DNA of 64,000 nt from CAZHVS01 sp964536015 (GCA_964536015.1 CAZHVS010000012.1:31185-95184), one strand, 5' to 3'; positions 45,182 through 54,148 are shown, counted from the stretch's first letter. Notes: generated by a model from the sequence alone, not told the origin. A program made the numbers and translations.

Positions 45182-45592
45182 ATGAATATTGATTTATCTA
45201 AAATTATAATTGAAACAAATATTGAAATAAATGCTTACGATATTGATATTGCCGGGCACGTTAACAATATTGTCTTTATAAGATGGTTAGAAGATTTACG
45301 AAATAAATTATTTTCTGCAATTTGTCCATTGGAGAAATTATTGGAAAATAATTTTTATCTTGTCGTAATTTCAACCGAGGTTAAATATAAAAAACAAGTC
45401 CGGTTGTTTGATAAACCACACGGCATTATGTATCTAGAAAATGTTTCACATGGTGTATTTGTTTTTAAGGCACAGATAGTCCTAAAAAATAAAATTATTT
45501 TTGAAGCAACTCAAAGAGGCGTTTTAATGAATCTATGTTCGGGGACAATGTATTCAGGAAAAATAAGCGATTTCATTTCGAGTATTAAATAA
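45182..45592 (+). CDS. Acyl-CoA thioesterase-like (hot-dog fold)
   Basis: 136 residues with the 4-hydroxybenzoyl-CoA thioesterase-type motif YDIDIAGHVNNIVFIRWLED near residues 20-39, where the usual Asp is present in DIDIAGHVNN. The start at 45182 (MNIDLSKIIIE) is taken because it is just after the decarboxylase stop; an upstream reading from 45137 would overlap it. Substrate unknown. Confidence 0.8.
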   Translation: MNIDLSKIIIETNIEINAYDIDIAGHVNNIVFIRWLEDLRNKLFSAICPLEKLLENNFYLVVISTEVKYKKQVRLFDKPHGIMYLENVSHGVFVFKAQIVLKNKIIFEATQRGVLMNLCSGTMYSGKISDFISSIK

Positions 45593-45599
45593 AAAATCT

Positions 45600-45625
45600 T
45601 TCGTGATTGCATCCAAAATCACGAA
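45600..45625. terminator. Hairpin after thioesterase gene
   Basis: Perfect 9-bp inverted repeat TTCGTGATT / AATCACGAA with an 8-base loop, 8 bases after the stop. The T-run is on the minus-strand side only, so it may be a weak terminator or mRNA-stabilising hairpin of the long upstream transcript. Confidence 0.5.
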
Positions 45626-45666
45626 TAATCATCCAATGAATAAAAATAATAAAAACTTATAAATAA

Positions 45667-46506
45667 ATGGATATTGCATTAAAAATAGCAAAAGAGTCTT
45701 TTCAGATTACTTTGCTGGTTGCTGTAATGATGATTCTTGTTGACGTAATTAATGTTGCTACAAAAAACAAACTCGAATCATTTTTTATTAATGCAAGAAA
45801 GTTTAAACAATATGTGCTTGCATCATTAATAGGAGCTGTCCCTGGTTGCATTGGTGGATTTACAAATGTTTCTCTTTACATTCATGGCTTAATTAGCTTT
45901 GGAGCACTTACGGGTGCAATGGTTTCTGTTTCTGGCGATGAAGCTTTCGTAATGCTTGCAATGTTTCCTAAACAAGCTATCATCCTTTTTGCTGTTCTTT
46001 TTATGATTGGAATTTTTAGTGGATGGTTAATTGACATTATTATTAAAAAGTATAAAATTCCAGTTTGTGAAAATTGTAAAGAGATGGTTGTTCATCCAAA
46101 AGAAATAGGATTCAAACATTACCTTAAAGAACACATTTATGGACATATAATTAAAAAGCATCTTTGGAAAACTGTTCTCTGGACTTTTGGAGCTTTAGCT
46201 GTTGTTGAGTTTGGACTCAAATATTTACACCTCGAAGAGTTTACTTCACAATATAAAGTTGTATTTCTTCTCGTTAGTGCGTTGATTGGATTGATTCCTG
46301 AATCTGGTCCTCACCTGATATTTGTTACATTATTTGCACAAGGATTGATTCCTTTTTCAGTATTGCTTACAAGCTCTATTGTTCAGGATGGACATGGAAT
46401 GCTGCCAATGCTTTCATATTCCTTGAGAGATTATATTAAAATAAAATTATTTAATCTTCTTATTGGAATATTTATTGGCTTATCTCTTTTACTTATGGGC
46501 TTATAA
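45667..46506 (+). CDS. Putative heavy-metal exporter, ArsP_2/10-TM type
   Basis: 279-residue membrane protein of eight to ten helices. GAVPGCIGGFTNVSLYIHGLISFGAL and the second-half repeat LIPESGPHLIFVTLFAQG, preceded by a soluble loop with Cys CENCKEM, match the putative manganese/heavy-metal transporter family related to ArsP. The conserved Cys in the first repeat suits a thiolate-mediated metal path. Stands alone after a hairpin; substrate unknown. Confidence 0.75.
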   Translation: MDIALKIAKESFQITLLVAVMMILVDVINVATKNKLESFFINARKFKQYVLASLIGAVPGCIGGFTNVSLYIHGLISFGALTGAMVSVSGDEAFVMLAMFPKQAIILFAVLFMIGIFSGWLIDIIIKKYKIPVCENCKEMVVHPKEIGFKHYLKEHIYGHIIKKHLWKTVLWTFGALAVVEFGLKYLHLEEFTSQYKVVFLLVSALIGLIPESGPHLIFVTLFAQGLIPFSVLLTSSIVQDGHGMLPMLSYSLRDYIKIKLFNLLIGIFIGLSLLLMGL

Positions 46507-46617
46507 AATAAATTCAATTTAATTAAATAAGTCCGTTAATTTTACTCTGAACTTCTTTCTGAAACTATTTAGTCATTTCATCATCTTACCTAAGTAGAAA
46601 TTAAAAAATAAATATAT

Positions 46618-46866
46618 ATGAATAATCAACCAAAAGTTATAGTATTTTCAACGCCAACCTGTACATTCTGCAATCAGGCAAAAAGATATTTTAAAGAAAA
46701 AAATATCAGATTTACTGATGTTGATGTTTCAAAAGATCAATCAGCCGCAAGAGATATGATGCGAAGAACAGGGCAGATGGGCGTACCGGTAATTTTAATT
46801 AATAACAAAGCTATAATCGGCTTTGATAGAAATAAGATCAATCAAATGTTAAACATAAAAAACTAA
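46618..46866 (+). CDS. Glutaredoxin-like protein
   Basis: 82 residues, thioredoxin fold with active site TPTCTFCNQA near residues 12-20 and cis-Pro in GQMGVPVILINNKAIIGFD. It resembles NrdH/UxxT glutaredoxins that take electrons from thioredoxin reductase, which is encoded at 47691. groES follows 10 bases later. Confidence 0.88.
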   Translation: MNNQPKVIVFSTPTCTFCNQAKRYFKEKNIRFTDVDVSKDQSAARDMMRRTGQMGVPVILINNKAIIGFDRNKINQMLNIKN

Positions 46867-46876
46867 CGGAGTTATA

Positions 46877-47149
46877 ATGAAGATTAAACCATTAGATGAT
46901 AGAGTATTACTTGAACCAATGCCAGCAGAAGAAAAAACATCTTCTGGATTAATTATACCTGATTCTGCAAAGGAAAAACCGCGTGTTGGTGTTGTTATTG
47001 CAGTAGGTACTGATGAGGATTTAAAAGAAAAAATTAAAGAAGGTAACAAAGTTCTTTTTGCCAAATACGGCGGAGACGAAATTGAAATGAATGGCAAAGA
47101 ATATAGAATTTTACAACGCTCTGATATTCTTGCTGTAGTTGAAGATTAA
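46877..47149 (+). CDS. groES: Co-chaperonin GroES
   Basis: 90 residues forming the heptameric lid of GroEL. KIKPLDDRVLLEPMPAEEKTSSGLIIPD at the N-terminus includes the mobile loop, and ILQRSDILAVVED the C-terminus. groEL does not follow, so this is either a second copy or a separated groES, here embedded between glutaredoxin and thioredoxin genes. Confidence 0.95.
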   Translation: MKIKPLDDRVLLEPMPAEEKTSSGLIIPDSAKEKPRVGVVIAVGTDEDLKEKIKEGNKVLFAKYGGDEIEMNGKEYRILQRSDILAVVED

Positions 47150-47169
47150 TTAAACAGAAAAGGAATAAA

Positions 47170-47514
47170 ATGTTAAGAACAAATTTAACTCACGTGCTTT
47201 CAGAAGCAGACCATGCAGAACTATTAAAAAACAACGAAAATGTTATGATATGCTGCGGCAGAATGGGACCAATGTGTATACCTGTTTATGAAGTAATGGA
47301 AGAACTTGAAAGCGAATATAAAAATGTAAAGTTTGCTGATATGGAATTTGATATACCTGATGCAAGGGTTATAAGAAACCTGCCGGAGTGTAGAAGTTTT
47401 CAGGGATTGCCATTTGTTGTTTACTATAAAAACGGACAGGTTGTAAAAGCCACAAGCAGTATTCAATCAAAAGAACAAGTAACTGCTATACTTGATGAAA
47501 AATTTGGAAAGTAA
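47170..47514 (+). CDS. Thioredoxin-like protein with Met-Gly-Pro-Met active site
   Basis: 114 residues following the thioredoxin fold: helix LTHVLSEADH, strand ENVMICC, active-site turn GRMGPMCIPVYEVMEELE, cis-Pro in GLPFVVYYKNG. At the CGPC position the sequence reads MGPM; Cys occur instead three and four residues before and one after. It precedes trxB, so its partner may be thioredoxin reductase. Its redox chemistry, if any, must use the displaced Cys. Confidence 0.75.
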   Translation: MLRTNLTHVLSEADHAELLKNNENVMICCGRMGPMCIPVYEVMEELESEYKNVKFADMEFDIPDARVIRNLPECRSFQGLPFVVYYKNGQVVKATSSIQSKEQVTAILDEKFGK

Positions 47515-47589
47515 CTTAGTCACTCTCAAAAGCAGCTCTGTTACTGATTATCTGTTACCGCTTTATTAAAGTTGGTTTATAGATTAAAT

Positions 47590-47626
47590 AAATAGCCTCA
47601 TTCATTCGGATGGGGCTGTTATTTCT
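47590..47626 (+). terminator. Terminator-like hairpin upstream of trxB
   Basis: AATAGCCTCAT (47591-47601) pairs with ATGGGGCTGTT (47610-47620) with G-T pairs, then ATTTCT. It probably ends the glutaredoxin-groES-thioredoxin transcript. Confidence 0.6.
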
Positions 47627-47690
47627 AAGGTATTCGGAATTGCTTAATGACTTATTAATCATTACAATAAATTTATATTCGGAAAATGTT

Positions 47691-48647
47691 ATGGACAATC
47701 ATTTTGATGCGATAGTAATTGGGGCTGGGGCAGCAGGATTAACTGCTGGTATTTATCTCTCACGTGCAAAAGTTAAAACATTAATACTTAATGAAGGTGC
47801 AATTGGCGGACAAATGGTGCTTACTCACGAGATTGCAAATTATCCCGGTGTGGAAAATATAAGCGGATATGAGCTTGCACGAACAATGAAGACTCAGGCA
47901 CAAAAGTTTGGTTGTACTATTAAATCAAACATTAAAATTTCATCATTAGAATTAAATGAGGAATTAAAAAAAGTAACTGTTAATAATAAAGATGTTTATA
48001 CATCAGATGCCTTAATAATTGCCACCGGAGGTAAATCCAGGATGATTGGTGCAATTGGTGAAAATGAATTTAAAGGAAAAGGCATTTCATACTGTGCAAC
48101 CTGCGATGGAGATTTTTTTCAGGATAAAGAAATTATTGTTGTTGGCGGCGGTAACTCAGCTTTAGAAGAAGCTGTTTCACTTACAAAGTATGCATCTAAA
48201 GTTACTGTTGTACATCAGTTCGATCACTTTCAGGCATTTGAGCATTACGTTGATGAAGCAAAGAAAAATGAAAAGATCAGCTTTATAATGGAATCTAAAA
48301 TAATTGAGTTTAATGGAAGTGAAAAATTAGAGTCAGTTAAAATTCAACATCAGGCTACAAATGAAATTACCGAAATGAAGATAGATGGAGTATTTATCTT
48401 TATTGGTTATGTTCCTAATACAGAATTTCTTGAAGGAATTGTTGAACTTAATCAGTGGAAAGAAATTGTTGTTGATAAAGATATGAAGACAAATGTAACA
48501 GGAGTTTTTGCAGCCGGCGATTCAATTCAAAAAAGATATAGACAGGTTACAACAGCAGTAGCTGATGGTACAATTGCTGCTTTAAGTGCTGCTGATTATA
48601 TAAATAATCTTAAGCAAGAAGCAAAACTGGAAGAAGTTGTGCATTAA
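47691..48647 (+). CDS. trxB: Thioredoxin reductase
   Basis: 318-residue flavoprotein. FAD-binding GAGAAGLTAGIYLSR at the N-terminus, redox-active CATCDGDFF near residue 135, NADPH-binding VGGGNSALEEA near 155 and GVFAAGDSIQKRYRQ near the C-terminus. Start at 47691 gives the standard length, whereas the longer reading from 47610 adds an atypical extension. It would reduce thioredoxins that serve ArsC and other thiol enzymes here. Confidence 0.95.
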   Translation: MDNHFDAIVIGAGAAGLTAGIYLSRAKVKTLILNEGAIGGQMVLTHEIANYPGVENISGYELARTMKTQAQKFGCTIKSNIKISSLELNEELKKVTVNNKDVYTSDALIIATGGKSRMIGAIGENEFKGKGISYCATCDGDFFQDKEIIVVGGGNSALEEAVSLTKYASKVTVVHQFDHFQAFEHYVDEAKKNEKISFIMESKIIEFNGSEKLESVKIQHQATNEITEMKIDGVFIFIGYVPNTEFLEGIVELNQWKEIVVDKDMKTNVTGVFAAGDSIQKRYRQVTTAVADGTIAALSAADYINNLKQEAKLEEVVH

Positions 48648-48707
48648 AATTCTATGCTGGTTCTTGATGCAAGCGTGATGTAACTACTTGTCAGGAATTT
48701 TTTAATT

Positions 48708-49319
48708 ATGCAAAATAAAAATCACTGGTATGATGGCTGGTTTTATGATAAGTTAATTGCGCCAAACCAGGATAGAATGTTTAGAGAGATAAAAAATCTT
48801 ATCGAACAAAATTCAACAGTATTAGATGTTGGATGCGGAACAGGCAGATTTTCGTTTTCTGTCGCTGACAAAGTTTCAAAAATTGTCGGAGTAGATTTAT
48901 CAGTCAAAAACATCGCAACTGCAAATCAAACGCTTCAGAAAAATCCAAACAAAAAAATTTCTTTTATTCAAAATAACACTGCCGAACTAATTGAACAAAA
49001 ACTGCATTTTGATTATGCTGTTATGACTTACGTAATTCATGAAGTTTATACTGAAGATAGAATTTCTTTGCTTAAACAGTTAGCTCAGATTGCTGATAAG
49101 ATTATTATTGGTGATTATCTTGTACCTGTTAATAATGGCTTTTGGGGTACTTTGAATGAGGTTGTTGAGTACTTAGCGGGTAAAGAACATTACGCTAACT
49201 TTAAAGATTATGTTAAGAATGGTGGATTAAAAACTTTAAGCAGCAAAGCTAATCTTAAAATCATCGAAGAGATAAAAAACAAACCATCAACAAGTCATAT
49301 TGTTTTGATTTCTAAATAA
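48708..49319 (+). CDS. SAM-dependent methyltransferase
   Basis: 203-residue class I methyltransferase, with SAM motif VLDVGCGTGRFSFSV near residue 36 and VGVDLSVKNIATA. The family is broad (ubiE-like/type 11). The N-terminal HWYDGWFYDKLIAPNQ is found in a group of uncharacterised enzymes of Bacteroidota. Substrate unknown. Confidence 0.85.
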   Translation: MQNKNHWYDGWFYDKLIAPNQDRMFREIKNLIEQNSTVLDVGCGTGRFSFSVADKVSKIVGVDLSVKNIATANQTLQKNPNKKISFIQNNTAELIEQKLHFDYAVMTYVIHEVYTEDRISLLKQLAQIADKIIIGDYLVPVNNGFWGTLNEVVEYLAGKEHYANFKDYVKNGGLKTLSSKANLKIIEEIKNKPSTSHIVLISK

Positions 49320-49423
49320 ACAGAAAAGTTGTTTAGTTGTAATCTTTAGAAGATTGCTAATGAAAATATTTTATTGTTTATAGGTTAGTGACTTATTAAA
49401 AAAATCTTTCTATCAAAAAAAAA

Positions 49424-49450
49424 TCTTTTAGAACCTAAAAGAATTTTTAT
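49424..49450. terminator. Bidirectional terminator-like hairpin
   Basis: TCTTTTAG / CTAAAAGA, 8-bp stem with a three-base loop, flanked by A-run and T-run. It lies between the methyltransferase and TehA-like genes. Confidence 0.6.
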
Positions 49451-49485
49451 TCATCTCACCCATCGATAATAAAAAAAATAATCTG

Positions 49486-50436
49486 ATGAACAATAAACTA
49501 AAAAATTTTCCTATCACAAGCTTTGCAATTGTAATGGGTTTAACTGGTTTTACAATTGCGTTAAATAAATTCTATCATCTTAACTGGCTGCCCAAAATAC
49601 TTTATGATGGGTTTCTGTTTGCAGTTTTGTTTTTATTCTTACTGTTTCTTATTGTTTATTTAACAAAGCTTGTTAAATATCCTGAAGAAGTTAAAAATGA
49701 CTTTAATCATAGGATAAGAATTAATTTCTTTTCCACTATATCAATCTCTTTGCTTTTACTTTCAGTAGCATTTTATACATACTTCCCAATGCTTGCTATT
49801 ATTTTGTGGTGGGCCGGAACAATTCTACATACATTTTTTACATACAAAACAATTACGTTCTGGATACAGCATAATTTTGAGATGAAGCATTTTAATCCTG
49901 CCTGGTTTATTCCAGTAGTAGGCAATATTATCATACCTGTAGTTGGTGTTGATCTGTTGCCTGTTGCATTCTCGTTTTTCTTTTTTTCAACAGGATTTAT
50001 CTTCTGGATAATTTTATTCACAATATTTATATACAGAGCAGTGTTTCACGATCAGCTTGCACAAAAATTTGTACCTACTTTTTTTATTTTGCTTGCACCA
50101 CCTGCAGTAGGATTTATATCATACATTAGAATTGCAACAAGCTGGGATTTATTTTCAATCTTTTTATTATTTAGCTCATATTCTATTGCAATTCTTTTAT
50201 TGTTCCTTTATAAAAGTTTTAAGCAGTTAAAGTTTTTTCTTTCGTGGTGGGCGTTTACTTTTCCTCTTACAGCTCTAACAATTGCATCGGTTGTAGCATA
50301 TCAGGTTGCTGCCGAATCAATGTACAAAGTTCTTGCTTGGATATTTCTTATGATATCAATTGTGGTTATAAGTATCGTTTCATATCAAACCATTATTCAT
50401 ATTCTTAAAGGAGAAATTTGTGTTCAGGAAGAATAG
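49486..50436 (+). CDS. TehA/SLAC1-family channel
   Basis: 316-residue membrane protein with ten helices. PITSFAIVMGLTGFTIAL at the start and HFNPAWFIPVVGNIIIPVVG in the middle are typical of the voltage-dependent anion channel/tellurite-resistance (SLAC1/TehA) family. It moves anions across the inner membrane; the tellurite link is by name only. The DUF302 gene follows after 37 bases. Confidence 0.88.
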   Translation: MNNKLKNFPITSFAIVMGLTGFTIALNKFYHLNWLPKILYDGFLFAVLFLFLLFLIVYLTKLVKYPEEVKNDFNHRIRINFFSTISISLLLLSVAFYTYFPMLAIILWWAGTILHTFFTYKTITFWIQHNFEMKHFNPAWFIPVVGNIIIPVVGVDLLPVAFSFFFFSTGFIFWIILFTIFIYRAVFHDQLAQKFVPTFFILLAPPAVGFISYIRIATSWDLFSIFLLFSSYSIAILLLFLYKSFKQLKFFLSWWAFTFPLTALTIASVVAYQVAAESMYKVLAWIFLMISIVVISIVSYQTIIHILKGEICVQEE

Positions 50437-50473
50437 ATAATTTATTAATTACATTAAATCTTAAAAATCTAAA

Positions 50474-50980
50474 ATGAAAACAAAATTATTAGTCATAGTA
50501 TCAATTTTAATAGGCATGGTTATCGGGATTTTATTTTCTGGAATTGCATTAAGTTTATCTGCCGGAAATATGATGTTGAAAGAAATTAAAAGTCCCTACG
50601 ATTTTGATAAAACCATATCAGTACTGACGGAAAGAATTAATCAACAGCCAGGATGGCACGTTGTTAAAGTGATAGATCAAAACGAAGCTGTAACTTTGCA
50701 CGGCGGCAAACCAATTGGCAAGTTTAATATTATACAGTATTGTAATGGAAAATCATCATCACAAATGTTAAGCTCTGATGATAGAAAAAAAATCGGCGCA
50801 ATGATGCCAAAAGCTTTTGCTGTGTATGAAAAGTCAGATGGACAGGTTTATTTAGCCACTTCAAACGGAATGGTAATGGGTAAACTTTTTGGTGGTGAAA
50901 CTGAAAAACTGATTGAAGGTGTTTCAGTTGATGTAGAAAATATTTTAAGGTTTATGAATTTTAAGTTTACAGTGTTTTAA
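50474..50980 (+). CDS. DUF302 domain protein, membrane-anchored
   Basis: 168 residues: a hydrophobic N-terminal anchor (4-30) and a DUF302 domain with SPYDFDKTISVLTERI, GWHVVKVIDQ and MPKAFAVYEKSDGQVYLA motifs. DUF302 proteins are small, function unknown, and often exported. The gene is probably in tandem with the SLAC1-like gene. Confidence 0.85.
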   Translation: MKTKLLVIVSILIGMVIGILFSGIALSLSAGNMMLKEIKSPYDFDKTISVLTERINQQPGWHVVKVIDQNEAVTLHGGKPIGKFNIIQYCNGKSSSQMLSSDDRKKIGAMMPKAFAVYEKSDGQVYLATSNGMVMGKLFGGETEKLIEGVSVDVENILRFMNFKFTVF

Positions 50981-50994
50981 ATTGATAAAATAAT

Positions 50995-51028
50995 AAAGAT
51001 GACATCTGTTGCGTAAGATGCCATCTTT
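50995..51028 (-). terminator. Terminator after the OmpA-like gene
   Basis: AAAGATGACATCT (50995-51007) pairs with AGATGCCATCTTT (51016-51028) with one mismatch. The T-rich tract is on the minus-strand side, so it terminates the OmpA gene and may also serve the convergent DUF302 gene. Confidence 0.7.
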
Positions 51029-51041
51029 GTCATTAGCCATT

Positions 51042-52352
51042 TTAGAATTTTACAAACTCGACCCTGCGATTATTTGCTTTACCTTCTGGTGTAGTATTGT
51101 TGGAGATTGGTTTTAATTCTCCAAATCCTTTAGCTTTTAATCTGAAAGTATTAATTCCCATACTTACAAGCTGGTTTAGCACAGTATTGGAGCGGGCTTC
51201 AGAAAGTTTTAAGTTCGTTTCCTCGCTTCCATCACTATCTGTATGTCCTTCAACAGAAAAGTTTAAGTCTGGATGTTGAATCATCAAGTTGTAAATATCA
51301 TTGATTACGCCCATTGATTCAGGTTTAATAGTTGCCTTGTTAACATCAAACCTAATTCCTGTTGTAATTATTTTACCATCAGTTAAAAGTTTATCATATA
51401 ATGTAACAGCACCTTTTGCAATACGAATATTTTTTATATAACCCTTAGTATTTCCATTAGGATTGTGAAAACCAATAGTAACGCCAGTGGGATTATAACC
51501 AAGATTTGGAATGTTTAACAAGCGTGTTTCATCTATGTAAGTTTTAAGTGCACGTTTGTTAAATGAAATCGAAATTCTTCGCCATCCCGGTCTAAAAACC
51601 TTAGCAAAATTACTATTGGTGAAGCCCGGTAACCATGCTATTTCAATATCTTTTCCATCAAAGCAATAATCTTTAAATCTAATCCACTTATGACCTGCCT
51701 GGTAATTTTTATCAAGTTTTTCTTGATTTTTGTAGTCGGCAAAATATATAGAATATTGTGAATGTATGTCTTCAAAATAGGCGTCTAGTTCAATAGTAAA
51801 CTCATCTGGCAAATAATCTTCTTTTGTGTTTTTTAATAGAGGGACAATCCCGCCGCCGCCATTAGTATTACATTTTATAAAATAAATGACATTGCTTCCA
51901 TCAAACGTAGCATTTTCAATTGTTCCTTTTGTTAAATCCCATCGGGAAGGGAACTCCCCATTTTTTTCATTTTCCAGATTGTCATCAAAAATTATTTCAT
52001 CACCTGGAATAAAATCAAACTTTGCCCAACTCAATTCTGGTTTTTTCTGAACTGTGTTTTGAACTGAATCGATTGTATAATTTTCTTTTAATGTTTCATT
52101 TGATCTATTTAATGTTTGCATATTGTCAGAAGATTCGTTTGTTTTCTTATCTTCTTTTCCAATATTGGTAATGCCATCTTCAACAGCATCGATTCCTTTG
52201 TCAATTGTTTTATCAATTTTGTGTTCAACTTTTTTTTCTATTTTCTTTTCAGTCTTTTTCTGAATTTTTTTTAAGTCAATTTGCGAAAATAATTGAGTTG
52301 AAATAGAAACGCACAATAATGTGATAGTTAATATGAAACTGTGTTTTATCAT
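51042..52352 (-). CDS. OmpA-family outer-membrane protein with LamG-like middle
   Basis: 436 residues. Signal peptide (1-24), a Lys-rich segment with KKIEKKVEHKIDK repeats (about 28-55), a concanavalin/LamG-like jelly roll (about 115-320; FTIELDAYFED, GYIKNIRIAKG) and a C-terminal OmpA peptidoglycan-binding domain (NFSVEGHTDSDG and NNRRVEFVKF). This layout is common in Bacteroidota cell-envelope proteins. Single gene. Confidence 0.9.
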   Translation of the reverse strand: MIKHSFILTITLLCVSISTQLFSQIDLKKIQKKTEKKIEKKVEHKIDKTIDKGIDAVEDGITNIGKEDKKTNESSDNMQTLNRSNETLKENYTIDSVQNTVQKKPELSWAKFDFIPGDEIIFDDNLENEKNGEFPSRWDLTKGTIENATFDGSNVIYFIKCNTNGGGGIVPLLKNTKEDYLPDEFTIELDAYFEDIHSQYSIYFADYKNQEKLDKNYQAGHKWIRFKDYCFDGKDIEIAWLPGFTNSNFAKVFRPGWRRISISFNKRALKTYIDETRLLNIPNLGYNPTGVTIGFHNPNGNTKGYIKNIRIAKGAVTLYDKLLTDGKIITTGIRFDVNKATIKPESMGVINDIYNLMIQHPDLNFSVEGHTDSDGSEETNLKLSEARSNTVLNQLVSMGINTFRLKAKGFGELKPISNNTTPEGKANNRRVEFVKF

Positions 52353-52512
52353 TTAATCCTCTAATTTATTTAAAGTTAAGTTCTTTCCCCCCTGGAGTGA
52401 GATAATGTATTTAACAGCTCAAAGTTAAGTATTAAAACTTGAAAAAAAAATCTTGTTCTGTGATTTTAAATGTTTTGTTATGAAATATTTAAATTTTACA
52501 AAATACTTATGC

Positions 52513-54018
52513 CTATGCTGGTTTATAATCGATTTTAAGTCTTTTAATTTTGCTTTGTAATGTTGTTGGTTTAATTTTAAGTAAAGATGCGGCCCCATCC
52601 TTACCATAGATTTTTCCATTTGCAAGGTTCAAAGCTTTTATAATTATTTCTTTTGTTTCATCGTCAAAAGATTTTATGAATGATTTTTTTTCTTCGCAAT
52701 CAGATTTCTGTAAATTCTGTTTCTCAAATATTAAATGCGAAGGCTCAATAATTCCGTCTTTACTTAAAATGGCCGCCCTCTCAAGTGTGTTCTGAAGTTC
52801 TCTTACATTTCCGTACCAGTTGTTTTCTGCAAGAATCCTTACTGCTTCTTTTGACAATAACAATTTTCTATCGCTAAATTTTTGTGTAAGTTTTTCAAGA
52901 AAATAATTTGCGAGCAAATAAATGTCTTCTTTTCTTTTTCTTAATGGCGGCAATTGAATTGGAAAAACATTTAAACGATAAAAAAGATCTTCACGAAATT
53001 TTCCCTCTTTAACTTTACTTTCAAGATCAACATTGGTTGCACAAATAATTCTAACATTTGCGTGAATTGTTTTCTCGCTTCCCAATCTTTCAAATGTTCC
53101 TTCCTGTATTGCCCGTAAAAGCTTTGGTTGAATATCGATTGGCAAATCACCTATTTCATCAAGAAATAAAGTTCCACCATCAGCAAGTTCAAATCTTCCC
53201 CGCCTTGCAGAAACCGCACCGGTAAAAGCTCCTTTTTCGTGGCCAAACAATTCACTTTCTGCAAGATTATAATTAAGCGCTGAACAATTTAAAGTAATGA
53301 ATGGCTTTTTATTTTTCTTTGAAAGCGAATGAATTGCTTTAGCTACCTGTTCTTTACCGGTTCCCGTTTCTCCTAAAATCATAACATGAGAATCTGTTGG
53401 AGCGACAAGTTTTATTTTTTCAATTATTTGAAGCCATGCGGGAGAGTTTCCTATCAATCCATCAACTACAGAAGAAATATCACCAATTAGTGAGGTTCTT
53501 TCATAAATCAATTTTTCTTTTTCATTTTGCAAAGAGTCGTTTGCAACAGCCTGAGCCAGTGCAAGAGCAATCAACTTAGTTAAAGAATTAGCAATAGTTA
53601 CTTTTTGTGGAGTAAACATATCGCATTGCCTGTGATCGAGCGTCATCAGTCCTAGAGTTTCACCATCAATCCTTAGAGGTGCAAGCAAACAAGAGTGTCC
53701 TGTTGGTAAATCCATTATTCCTTCATAAGTATCGTGATGATCGGGATTGTTAGTTTCTTCAACCAGCTTTACTTTTCCTGTTTGTAATACTTCCTCAATT
53801 TCTGGATGTTGTTTTATTCTTAATCCAAAGTTCTTTAATTTTTCAGAAGCCAGCGGTCCATGTGCAAAACGAACTTTGAGGTTGTTATCACTTTCTCTAC
53901 TTAATATTACTGCAAGCTCATAAGGAATTATTTCACTTATGGTATCAAGAACAATTTCCATTGTCTTTTGCGGAGAAAGCAAAAGTAAATCTTTCTGAAT
54001 CAAATCATGTGTTGTCAT
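52513..54018 (-). CDS. NorR-like GAF-sigma54 activator
   Basis: 501 residues: GAF sensor (about 15-165), AAA+ domain (about 190-420; Walker A GETGTGKE, GAFTGA loop in GHEKGAFTGAVSA, GGTLFLDEIGD) and a Fis HTH at the end (DGAASLLKIKPTTLQSKIKRLK). The GAF resembles that of E. coli NorR: HPEIEEV, DTYEG (NorR DPYDG), GHSC (NorR VHAC) and MTLDH (NorR LTLDG), so several residues proposed to bind the non-heme iron that senses NO are kept, with one Asp changed to Glu. It is transcribed away from dps, and the gap carries three operator-like sites and a sigma54 promoter. Confidence 0.88.
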   Translation of the reverse strand: MTTHDLIQKDLLLLSPQKTMEIVLDTISEIIPYELAVILSRESDNNLKVRFAHGPLASEKLKNFGLRIKQHPEIEEVLQTGKVKLVEETNNPDHHDTYEGIMDLPTGHSCLLAPLRIDGETLGLMTLDHRQCDMFTPQKVTIANSLTKLIALALAQAVANDSLQNEKEKLIYERTSLIGDISSVVDGLIGNSPAWLQIIEKIKLVAPTDSHVMILGETGTGKEQVAKAIHSLSKKNKKPFITLNCSALNYNLAESELFGHEKGAFTGAVSARRGRFELADGGTLFLDEIGDLPIDIQPKLLRAIQEGTFERLGSEKTIHANVRIICATNVDLESKVKEGKFREDLFYRLNVFPIQLPPLRKRKEDIYLLANYFLEKLTQKFSDRKLLLSKEAVRILAENNWYGNVRELQNTLERAAILSKDGIIEPSHLIFEKQNLQKSDCEEKKSFIKSFDDETKEIIIKALNLANGKIYGKDGAASLLKIKPTTLQSKIKRLKIDYKPA

Positions 54019-54026
54019 TTTTTCAC

Positions 54027-54080
54027 CGATATTCCGTTATAAACGATATTTAGTTATGATAAATTACGAAATATCGTTAT
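54027..54080. promoter_or_regulatory. Three operator-like sites, probably for the NorR-like activator
   Basis: Three related copies: CGATATTCCGTTAT (54027-54040), an opposite-facing copy with AACGATATTT (54042-54051) and CGAAATATCGTTAT (54067-54080). The second and third share a perfect 10-bp inverted repeat. They lie 70-125 bases before the -24 element of the dps promoter, the usual distance for enhancer sites. E. coli NorR also binds three sites upstream of norVW; the sequences differ. Confidence 0.7.
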
Positions 54081-54148
54081 TAAAATGCAAGATGCTTCTA
54101 AATTTTCTATAAAACTTAGAATTTTAATTGAAATCGCAATTATTTTAA

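Noticed and set aside
47610..47690. Extended N-terminus for thioredoxin reductase
   Set aside because: It begins within the upstream hairpin and adds residues not typical of TrxB; the ATG at 47691 starts at the FAD-binding region.
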